DNA of 14,467 bases from Fibrobacteres bacterium CG2_30_45_31 (lineage in GTDB: Bacteria; Fibrobacterota; Fibrobacteria; Fibrobacterales; Fibrobacteraceae). The first letter of the stretch is position 1; each line of letters starts with the position of its first letter. The notes under the pieces were generated by a model. That model was not told the DNA's origin and searched no databases. It saw only the letters and a program-made list of their open reading frames with translations. The translations under genes were made by a program, and so were the position numbers. This document shows, in pieces, positions 7,284-13,965 of the stretch. Location: the NCBI GenBank assembly GCA_001873075.1, contig MNYL01000006.1, positions 1 to 14,467 of the forward strand. The letters run 5' to 3'.

Positions 7284-9716
7284 ATGCAAGTTTCTATTAA
7301 TTGGCTTAAAAGGCATGTAGATCTCCCAGAATCCGTGGAGACAATTGAAAAAGCACTGACCTCTATTGGCTTGGAAGTGGAAGGAAAAGAAGAGCCCGGT
7401 AAAGTTTACGACAAACTCATTGTTGCGAAGGTGCTCACTTGCGACGCCCATCCTGATAGTGACCATTTACACATTACCACAGTGAATACGGGTGCAGAAA
7501 TCATTCAAGTGGTTTGCGGTGCTCCCAACATTGCGAAAGATCAAACGGTTGTGTTAGCGCCTCTCGGCGCAGAGCTCCCACTCCCAAGTGGTGAAAAGCT
7601 CAAGATGAAAAAATCCAAGATTCGAGGCGTCGAAAGCTTTGGGATGATTTGCGCTGAAGATGAAATTGGACTTTCTGACAACCACGCGGGCATTATGGTT
7701 TTGGAGGATTCAATCCCCGCTGGCACGAATTTCGTTTCTTTGGGTTATTACGATGTGACGTTAGAATTAAATGTCACGCCCAACCGCCCCGATGCCCTTT
7801 CTCACCGTGGTGTCGCGCGCGAACTTGCGGCCAAATTTGGTCGTCCGCTCAAAAAGTTGAATTATACTCTTAAAGAAGAAGCCCCTGAGGCAATATCGGT
7901 CATGAAACTCGAAGTGGAGAACGGTTCTGGCTGTTCTCGCTACGTGGGCCGTGTCATCCAAGGGGTGAAGGTTGGCCCTTCCCCTGCTTGGCTTGCCAAA
8001 CTATTACACGCGGTAGGCATGAATTCTATCAACAACGTAGTGGACATTACCAATTTCATTCTGATGGATATTGGTCAACCACTCCATAGTTTTGATATGG
8101 CACAACTTAACGGCCATACGGTGAAAGTGCGCCGCGCGCGCATCGGTGAAAAAATTACCACTATTGATCACCATGAACATGAACTTTTAGAAACTGATCT
8201 CACCATTTGTGATGGGGATCGCCCCGCTTGTGTTGCTGGCGTCATGGGTGGTGTGGAATCCGAAATTAACGAATCTACACAAAACGTATTTTTGGAAAGT
8301 GCTTATTTCAACCCGACCATTGTTCGCAAGCAGAGCAAACGTTTGGGAATTTCTTCTGATTCTAGCTATCGTTTTGAACGTGGCATTGATACCTCTATGC
8401 AGGACTGGGCTAATGAATATGCTTGCGCTTTGATTCAAGAAGTCGCAGGTGGTAAGATTCTTAAAGGTGCCGTGGAATATACAGGCGAAGATCACCCCAA
8501 AGAACTTCTGCAAGTGAAGCTCCGCGAAAGCCGGGTGCAGAAAGTGCTCGGAATTTCACCCTCTGCAGAAGAAATCCGCTCACTGCTCACTGGTATTGGC
8601 CTTGTAGAAACCGATAATAGTTTGACTTTTGCCATTCCACCGTTCCGCCCCGATTTGGAACGCGAAGTCGATTTAATCGAAGAAGTGGCCCGTTTGATTG
8701 GCTTTGACAACATTCCTTATGATGTGCCAAATTTCAAGGCCCAGCCAAACGACTTACCCGCTCAAGAAACACTCAATCGCCGCATTCGTTATGCGTTGTC
8801 CGCCATGGGCCTCCATGAGTGCTTATCACTCCGCTTTGCAAGTAAAGCGAACATACAGAAAGTTTTTGGTGAACCCAATGACCTTGATCGTCGTAGCCGT
8901 CCTGCTCCTCTTTTGAACCCGCTTTCCGAAGAACTAGGAGTGCTCCCCACCTCTCTCATTCCTAACCTTCTAAAAAGTGTGGCGGAAAACGAAAAGAGTC
9001 GCCCTGGTTCAATTCGTTTGTTCGAAGTCGCGAAGGGTCAATACCCCTCTGAAACTCGCATCAATGAACGCGATCCGGGCTTCGATGAAGTACCACTCCT
9101 TTGCGCTGTCCTCGCTGGCCATTGGAAAACCAAAGTCCTTGAAGAAAAGTCCCTTCCCGTTTCTTTTGCAGATCTCAAGGGACTCGTGATTTCTTTCTTT
9201 AAACGCATTGGCCTTGCCGTAGAACTCCGCGTGCCCGAGAAGCCTGAGACGTTCTTACACCCGGCACAGCAAGCCGAAATCGTGTGTGGAAAAACCGTTT
9301 TGGGAACTGCCGGTTGCGTGCATCCAGGGGTGCTCCAAGCCTTTGATATGGATTACGAAACTTTCCTTTTCGAAGTGAATCTGAACTTAGTGGAAACGAA
9401 ACTTCAGAGCAAGGTGATTTTCAAACCTTTCAGCCGTCAAGTATCGACCACCCGTGATATCTCGATGGAAATGGACGAACACAAGACCCACGAATCGGTG
9501 CTCGCTCAGATTAAGGGATTCAATGTGAAAAATTTGGTGTCTGTGGAACTCAAAAGCATTTACCAGGGCGATAAGATCGCTGCGGGTAAAAAGAATATGG
9601 TGTATTCCTTCGTTTACCAATCCATGGATACCACGCTCACCGATGAGGAAGTGAACAAAGCACACAACAAGCTTCGCGAAAAGATGGTCCAGGATGGAGA
9701 AATTGTGCTGCGATAA
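7284..9716 (+). CDS. pheT: phenylalanine--tRNA ligase beta subunit
   Basis: This is the beta subunit of the alpha2-beta2 enzyme that charges tRNA-Phe. Its 810 residues are the usual length. The domains are in the family order. A short N-terminal MQVSINWLKRHVDLP region comes first, then the tRNA-binding OB fold (about 40-150, with HPDSDHLH and CGAPN). The B3/B4 editing domain at about 210-385 carries NNVVDITNF, GQPLHSFD, AGVMGG and SSYRFERGID. It is followed by the B5 domain (about 410-475), the inactive synthetase-like core with PPFRPDLEREVDLIEE and RLIGFDNIP, and the C-terminal anticodon-binding FDX-ACB domain (about 715-810, with STTRDISME and TLTDEEVNKAH). The editing domain removes mischarged tyrosine in known members. 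pheS, normally just upstream, is absent: the neighbour is the divergent aminotransferase gene. A strong terminator follows. Confidence 0.97.
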   Translation: MQVSINWLKRHVDLPESVETIEKALTSIGLEVEGKEEPGKVYDKLIVAKVLTCDAHPDSDHLHITTVNTGAEIIQVVCGAPNIAKDQTVVLAPLGAELPLPSGEKLKMKKSKIRGVESFGMICAEDEIGLSDNHAGIMVLEDSIPAGTNFVSLGYYDVTLELNVTPNRPDALSHRGVARELAAKFGRPLKKLNYTLKEEAPEAISVMKLEVENGSGCSRYVGRVIQGVKVGPSPAWLAKLLHAVGMNSINNVVDITNFILMDIGQPLHSFDMAQLNGHTVKVRRARIGEKITTIDHHEHELLETDLTICDGDRPACVAGVMGGVESEINESTQNVFLESAYFNPTIVRKQSKRLGISSDSSYRFERGIDTSMQDWANEYACALIQEVAGGKILKGAVEYTGEDHPKELLQVKLRESRVQKVLGISPSAEEIRSLLTGIGLVETDNSLTFAIPPFRPDLEREVDLIEEVARLIGFDNIPYDVPNFKAQPNDLPAQETLNRRIRYALSAMGLHECLSLRFASKANIQKVFGEPNDLDRRSRPAPLLNPLSEELGVLPTSLIPNLLKSVAENEKSRPGSIRLFEVAKGQYPSETRINERDPGFDEVPLLCAVLAGHWKTKVLEEKSLPVSFADLKGLVISFFKRIGLAVELRVPEKPETFLHPAQQAEIVCGKTVLGTAGCVHPGVLQAFDMDYETFLFEVNLNLVETKLQSKVIFKPFSRQVSTTRDISMEMDEHKTHESVLAQIKGFNVKNLVSVELKSIYQGDKIAAGKKNMVYSFVYQSMDTTLTDEEVNKAHNKLREKMVQDGEIVLR

Positions 9717-9747
9717 GCACGGAAAGTACTTCCTTTTCTGACTCTTT

Positions 9748-9788
9748 CGGGCAACAGGGCACAAAGTCTTGTTGCCCGTCTCTTTTTT
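9748..9788 (+). terminator. strong intrinsic terminator after pheT
   Basis: The arm 9748-9760 (beginning CGGGCAACA) pairs with 9766-9778 (ending TGTTGCCCG) over 13 bp including two G-T wobbles, with loop ACAAA. It is followed by TCTC and six T. It lies 31 bp after the pheT stop and only 46 bp before the dnaX start, so dnaX probably needs its own promoter or anti-termination. Confidence 0.92.
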
Positions 9789-9834
9789 AGAATTTCTGCG
9801 GAATTTTTTGAAGGAAATAATTATCTTTAGCGCC

Positions 9835-11670
9835 ATGGCATACATCGCAATGGCCCGCAAGTGGCGTCCGAATTCTTTTCAAGATATGGTCGGTCAGGAA
9901 CATATCGCAAAGACGATTGAAAACGCAATCACCGGCGGACGGTTGCACCATGCCTTTCTTTTTACAGGGACTCGCGGCGTAGGGAAAACAACCTCAGCAC
10001 GCATTCTCGCGCGCACGCTGAATTGTACTGGTGGAAACCCGTTACACCCTTGTGGGGAATGCCCTAGTTGCAAGGATATCGCTGGCGGAAACCCCATGGA
10101 CGTGATTGAGATTGATGCCGCAAGTAATACGGGTGTCGATAATATCCGCGATCTTTTGGAACAGACTCAGTATACGCCAATGATTGGTAAGTACAAAGTG
10201 TTTGTCATCGACGAAGTGCACATGCTCTCTAAAGGCGCGTTTAATGCGCTCCTAAAAACCCTTGAAGAACCTCCTCCGCACGTCATTTTCATTTTTGCAA
10301 CGACAGAAGTTAACAAAGTACCGCAGACGATTCTTTCGCGCGTACAGCGCTTCGATTTTAAACGGCTCACGTCTAAGCAGATCATTAGCCGTTTGCATTA
10401 CATTTGCGAACAAGAGGGAATCAAAACTGACCCAGAAGCTCTCGGGATTCTCGCCGAAAAAGCGGATGGCTCCATGCGCGATGCACTGACGTTCTTTGAC
10501 CAAGCATACGCCTTTACTGGCAACGATATGAGTGCCGAAGCGGTGCATTCTGTTTTGGGAATTCCTCCTAACGAACTTTTCTTCTCCCTTTTGGAATCTA
10601 TCGCGAATCATGACATTAAGGGTTGCTTTGAAGTCGTAGACAAAGCTTGCTCCATAGGGGTCGAATTCGCTCCTCTTCTTGATGGTTTTGCCAAGTTTAT
10701 TCGCAACCGTCTCTATATTCGCGTGGGTGGTATTACCGCCGAAGAGCTGAATATTTCTGATGCGCTTTACGGCAAATTACAATCTTGTGCCGCAAACCTG
10801 AGTAATGGGGATTTGCTCCGCGTAGCAAAAATTCTCACTGATCTGCAGGGAAGCCTTCGCCATAGCACGAACCCGCGTTTACTTGTGGAATCTTCTTTGG
10901 CCCGCATGGCATGGCTGGATCACCTTACCGATCTAAGAAAAGCACTTGCGGCTATCAATGATACTTCCTCTGCCACTGAGCAGTCAAAAAAAAAAGTAAC
11001 TGAGTCTCCGGCATCTTCGCCGACATTGAATACCCAGCCACAAACATCCAAGGATTCCCTAGAAACGATAGCGCCAACACCTGCTCCAGAGAATGCGATG
11101 GAAGTTTCAAACGCGTCTTTTGCCATTGACTTTGATCTCAACGAGGGTCCGACATCTAAAAATGATTTCGCTATCGAATTTGGAAATCAAGAGAATGATA
11201 TTTTTGAAACAGGTCCGCGTTACACCCGCTATGATATTTGCAACGCTTGGCCAGAAATAATACGAGAATGTTTTTCACAAGAAGTTGGCTTCTTTGCCAC
11301 AAGTCTGAGTGGGTCTTCTTTGGATCATGGCGATTTTCAGGCGAATCCTTTCCCACTTAAAGTCGTCTACCGCGCAGCTCTCGCCTGGGGCTACGAACAA
11401 ATGACGAAAAATAAAGATTATCAAAATCGTCTAATAAACATTCTCGAAGACTTGCTCCAAACTAAAGTCGCATTACAGTATACACTCATTGCCCCTCAAC
11501 CCGGCGAAAAACTTGTAGAATCAAGGCCAGTCTCCGCTTGGGAAAGTGATCTTGAGAATGAGCCCACCTTGGGAACTCTCGTAGAAATGTTCCAAACGGA
11601 ACTCATTAGCACACGAAAATTGCATAGATCCAATACGGCAACAGAAAGTTGCGAAGACGAACCCGAATAG
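9835..11670 (+). CDS. dnaX: DNA polymerase III subunit tau (with probable gamma-like short form)
   Basis: This is the clamp-loader ATPase that opens the beta clamp and, as tau, links polymerases and helicase. The 611-residue protein has MAYIAMARKWRP at the start and the Walker A GTRGVGKT (45-52). Four zinc-binding cysteines are at 64, 73, 76 and 79. Walker B VFVIDEVHM is at 122-130, with sensor FIFATTEVNKVPQ and the arginine-finger segment LSRVQRF (167-173), where Val replaces the usual Cys of SRC. GSMRDALTFFDQA and the collar domain follow, to about 375. From about 380 comes a Ser/Thr/Pro/Ala-rich linker, then a C-terminal domain from about 480. Codons 385-387 lie in a run of ten A that probably allows slippage to a 387-389-residue gamma form. 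The ATG fits homologues, but the nearest AAGGA is 19 bases away. ybaB follows 24 bp later. Confidence 0.96.
   Translation: MAYIAMARKWRPNSFQDMVGQEHIAKTIENAITGGRLHHAFLFTGTRGVGKTTSARILARTLNCTGGNPLHPCGECPSCKDIAGGNPMDVIEIDAASNTGVDNIRDLLEQTQYTPMIGKYKVFVIDEVHMLSKGAFNALLKTLEEPPPHVIFIFATTEVNKVPQTILSRVQRFDFKRLTSKQIISRLHYICEQEGIKTDPEALGILAEKADGSMRDALTFFDQAYAFTGNDMSAEAVHSVLGIPPNELFFSLLESIANHDIKGCFEVVDKACSIGVEFAPLLDGFAKFIRNRLYIRVGGITAEELNISDALYGKLQSCAANLSNGDLLRVAKILTDLQGSLRHSTNPRLLVESSLARMAWLDHLTDLRKALAAINDTSSATEQSKKKVTESPASSPTLNTQPQTSKDSLETIAPTPAPENAMEVSNASFAIDFDLNEGPTSKNDFAIEFGNQENDIFETGPRYTRYDICNAWPEIIRECFSQEVGFFATSLSGSSLDHGDFQANPFPLKVVYRAALAWGYEQMTKNKDYQNRLINILEDLLQTKVALQYTLIAPQPGEKLVESRPVSAWESDLENEPTLGTLVEMFQTELISTRKLHRSNTATESCEDEPE
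10986..10995 (+). other. dnaX slippage site, run of ten A
   Basis: Ten consecutive A cover the last base of a Ser codon and three AAA Lys codons, at the boundary between the clamp-loader core and the linker. Losing one A brings TAA (10997-10999) into frame directly after the third Lys. Gaining one A, or a -1 ribosomal shift, gives Ser-Asn and then TGA (11001-11003). Both shifted frames therefore stop at once. Known dnaX genes use an A AAA AAG ribosomal slip (E. coli) or transcriptional slippage on an A tract (Thermus thermophilus) to make gamma. No Shine-Dalgarno-like stimulator was seen upstream. A 4-bp stem (CGGC/GCCG, 11009-11022) lies downstream. Confidence 0.72.
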
Positions 11671-11694
11671 TATTTCAGCAAAAGGAACCCATTT

Positions 11695-12003
11695 ATGAAC
11701 ATGCAAAAAATGCTCAAAGACTTGCAAAAAATGCAATCCAAAATGACCAAAGCCCAAACCGAACTGCAAACGCAGGCGTTTGAAGCCGAAGCGGGTGGTG
11801 GCATGGTAAAGGTTGTCATCAACGGTCAGGGTGTGATCACCTCCATCAAAATCAACCCGGAAGCTGTCGATAAAGAAGATGTCGAAGCCTTGGAAGATCT
11901 AATCATGGCCGCAGTGAATGCGGCAACAAAAAAGAAAGAGGATACATCCAAAGCAAGCATGAGTGAGCTTACCCAGGGATTAAACATTCCAGGACTGATG
12001 TAA
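11695..12003 (+). CDS. ybaB: YbaB/EbfC family nucleoid-associated protein
   Basis: A 102-residue DNA-binding protein of the YbaB/EbfC family, which forms a tweezer-like dimer and binds the nucleoid. It has a charged N-terminal helix (MQKMLKDLQKMQSKM), the beta strands with AEAGGGMVKVVINGQG (32-47) and SIKINPEAVDKEDVEALEDL, and a C-terminal tail with LTQGLNIPGLM. An AAGGAA site lies 7 bases before the ATG. An ATG two codons further on is an alternative. It follows dnaX by 24 bp, the classic dnaX-ybaB order. The recR gene that commonly comes third is missing here, and a terminator and unrelated genes follow instead. Confidence 0.95.
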   Translation: MNMQKMLKDLQKMQSKMTKAQTELQTQAFEAEAGGGMVKVVINGQGVITSIKINPEAVDKEDVEALEDLIMAAVNAATKKKEDTSKASMSELTQGLNIPGLM

Positions 12004-12052
12004 TTGAAAAAAATCAAGCTAGAGTCAAAATAAGAAATAGCGAATTTGTGAA

Positions 12053-12084
12053 AAAAAGTCGGCGATGAGTCGGCTTTTTAATTT
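12053..12084 (+). terminator. intrinsic terminator of the dnaX-ybaB operon
   Basis: AAAAAGTCGGC (12053-12063) and GTCGGCTTTTT (12069-12079) form an 11-bp stem with two G-T wobbles around the loop GATGA. A T-rich tail follows. It lies 50 bp after the ybaB stop. The stem is partly a direct repeat of GTCGGC as well as an imperfect inverted repeat. Confidence 0.88.
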
Positions 12085-12180
12085 TAGAAGTTCGTAAAAG
12101 CTAGATTTACAAGCTAAGTACAAGACCTTGGAATTTAATCATCGGATACTAAGGTCTCAGAAAATGAGCAACACAAAATT

Positions 12181-12801
12181 ATGTACGGTATCGAAAATTA
12201 TTTTGGATTCATTATTGCTGGCTTATTTTTGAACATCGTGCCGGGAGTGGATACGGTGTACATTTTGACGCGGAGCATGACGCAAGGGAGACGCGCCGGG
12301 TTCTATTCTGTCTTCGGGATTATAACGGGAGCTCTCATTCACACCACATTGGCGGCATTGGGTTTATCCATTATTTTAGCAAAATCCATCATTGCATTTA
12401 ATATTATCAAAACGATCGGCATCGCCTATCTAGTCTATCTGGGAATAAAAATGCTCATTGAAAAGAATAACCTGTTTGATAACAATGCGCAGCAGATAGG
12501 AAAACCAGATTTATTGAAAATTTATCGACAGGGACTTTTAACGGATCTTTTAAATCCTAAAGTGGCCTTATTTTTCTTATCTCTTTTACCTCAATTTATT
12601 AATCCTCATTATACGAATGGACCCATTCCTTTTTTAATATTAGGATTAACGTTTACTACTACAGGTACCATTTGGTGTCTATTTCTCGCTCATAGCGCAT
12701 CTTACGTCACCAAGACGTTGCGGAACAATGAAAAAATCGGAAAGTGGATGCAGAAAATTAGCGGCATCGTTTTTATTGGACTTGGAATATCGCTGTATTA
12801 G
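12181..12801 (+). CDS. LysE/RhtB family amino-acid exporter
   Basis: A 206-residue inner-membrane protein with about six hydrophobic segments, the size of the LysE/RhtB exporter family. The family signature is near the N terminus: PGVDTVYILTRSMTQGRRAG (21-40), then GIITGALIHTTLAALGL, the segment GIAYLVYLGIKML, and LLTDLLNPKVALFFLSLLPQF, which is typical of the second half. Members export amino acids such as homoserine, threonine, lysine or leucine. The substrate cannot be told here, and the distance to hom gives no support for homoserine. No clear ribosome site precedes the ATG and no convincing promoter was found in 12085-12180. The gene is visibly richer in A+T than dnaX and pheT, which suggests a different origin. 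It lies 59-62 bp before the deacetylase gene on the same strand. Confidence 0.92.
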   Translation: MYGIENYFGFIIAGLFLNIVPGVDTVYILTRSMTQGRRAGFYSVFGIITGALIHTTLAALGLSIILAKSIIAFNIIKTIGIAYLVYLGIKMLIEKNNLFDNNAQQIGKPDLLKIYRQGLLTDLLNPKVALFFLSLLPQFINPHYTNGPIPFLILGLTFTTTGTIWCLFLAHSASYVTKTLRNNEKIGKWMQKISGIVFIGLGISLY

Positions 12802-12814
12802 AAAAATGAAATTT

Positions 12815-12838
12815 GGTTACAAATAAAAGAACGTAACC
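12815..12838. repeat. inverted repeat GGTTAC/GTAACC between exporter and deacetylase genes
   Basis: GGTTAC (12815-12820) and GTAACC (12833-12838) are perfect inverted copies 12 bases apart. The pairing can grow by a T-G wobble and a T-A pair. There is no T tract, so it is not a standard terminator. It could be an operator or an RNA stem upstream of the deacetylase gene, or chance. Confidence 0.35.
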
Positions 12839-12863
12839 GATAATTCAACGAGATCAGATAGTG

Positions 12864-13865
12864 ATGCACAGCATTCAAAATTATAATACCCACATTACGA
12901 AATTTTTGTTCGTCTTTTTATTTCTGATTTTGGGCAATGTATCTCTTTGTGCTCAAGAGCAAATCAGTAATTACAAAGTCTATTTTGCTGCGGGCATTTT
13001 TAATAACAAAAATATTTTGGTCATTAGAACCTTTGAACAATCAGGACAACAATTCTATCTAGGAGTGACTCCCGAAAATTTGGAGACACAGATTATTCCT
13101 TCTAACCAAATTTCTGTAAAAGTATTGAGCTTTGAGCAAATACGCCTAAAGTATTATAACTCAGCCTATGTAAAAGCGATCGAGGCCGCTCGAAATCAAT
13201 CGTTTTCATTAGAAAACTCCGGCATTATTCATGGTTTCCCAAAAGAAATGGGGATCACGTTAACGATTGATTTATGCCCTTCTCATAAACCCTTGGACCG
13301 AATTATTTTCACATCACTGATTACTGAATTCAAAAAAACAGAAACGCCCGTTCCTTTAGCATTATCCATTACGGGTAAATTTATGTTGACTCATTCAGAA
13401 GACTTGTTGTGGCTCAAAAATTTAATAGACGCCCATGAAATTTCAGTGACATGGATTAATCATACGTATAATCATCACTTCAATCCGAAACTACCCTTAA
13501 ACAATAATTTCTTATTGGAGCCCAAAACAGATATTAATTTTGAAATTCTTGAGACTGAAAAGATGCTACTTCAGTATGGATTTCAGCCCTCCGTATTTTT
13601 TCGTTTTCCTGGGTTAGTATCGGACACAAAGGTTGTAGATAAAGTCATTGAATTCGGTCTGATTCCTATAGGAAGTGATGCTTGGCTAGCAAAAGGCCAA
13701 TCCGCACATAATGGAAGTATCGTGTTAATTCATGGCAATGGAAATGAACCCATAGGGATAAAAGATTTTATAAAGCTACTACAAACGGAAAAGTCATCCA
13801 TTATGAAAAAAGAATGGCTTTTGTATGACCTAAGGGAAAGTGTAGAAAAAGAATTTCAAAAGTAA
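12864..13865 (+). CDS. secreted polysaccharide-deacetylase-like protein (NodB/CE4-related)
   Basis: A 333-residue protein with a basic N-terminal stretch, a hydrophobic core (about 13-24) and a likely signal-peptidase site near SLCAQE (27-32), so it is probably exported. Residues about 130-310 carry NodB-like motifs. TIDLCPSHKPLD (134-145) corresponds to motif 1, keeping the first Asp (136) but with Leu where the metal-binding second Asp of TFDD normally stands. NHTYNHH (199-205) has the two metal His, 200 and 204. FRFPGLVSD (246-254) is motif 3, SDAWLAKG (271-278) is motif 4, and IVLIHGNGNEP (286-296) holds the final His. Deacetylation of an envelope or host glycan is plausible, but activity is not certain. 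Residues 31-130 match nothing I recognise. GTG at 12861 is an alternative start. A+T content is high, as in the exporter. Confidence 0.82.
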   Translation: MHSIQNYNTHITKFLFVFLFLILGNVSLCAQEQISNYKVYFAAGIFNNKNILVIRTFEQSGQQFYLGVTPENLETQIIPSNQISVKVLSFEQIRLKYYNSAYVKAIEAARNQSFSLENSGIIHGFPKEMGITLTIDLCPSHKPLDRIIFTSLITEFKKTETPVPLALSITGKFMLTHSEDLLWLKNLIDAHEISVTWINHTYNHHFNPKLPLNNNFLLEPKTDINFEILETEKMLLQYGFQPSVFFRFPGLVSDTKVVDKVIEFGLIPIGSDAWLAKGQSAHNGSIVLIHGNGNEPIGIKDFIKLLQTEKSSIMKKEWLLYDLRESVEKEFQK

Positions 13866-13874
13866 TAATCTCAC

Positions 13875-13945
13875 CATTTTGCTAAAAATGTCAATGCAAA
13901 ATGATGGAACGACATTCATTCCCTACACAAAATGTCAAATTTTGT
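13875..13945. repeat. cluster of short inverted and direct repeats between convergent genes
   Basis: CATTTTGC (13875-13882) and GCAAAATG (13896-13903) are a perfect 8-bp inverted repeat with a 13-base spacer. ACAAAAT (13927-13933) and ATTTTGT (13939-13945) form a perfect 7-bp stem with a five-base loop. AAAATGTCAA occurs twice (13885-13894 and 13929-13938), in the first spacer and across the second stem. The cluster fills the 100-bp gap between the convergent deacetylase and thiH genes. It may act as a weak transcription end point, though no T tract follows either stem. Confidence 0.45.
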
Positions 13946-13965
13946 CGGACTTCACGGATTTTGGT

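Noticed and set aside
9769..9834. N-terminal extension of dnaX
   Set aside because: The upstream frame runs through the T tract of the pheT terminator, and DnaX homologues begin at the MAYxxxARKWRP segment.
12895..12965. Lipoprotein signal in the deacetylase
   Set aside because: The residues before Cys29 are VSL, and a lipobox needs Gly, Ala or Ser directly before the Cys.
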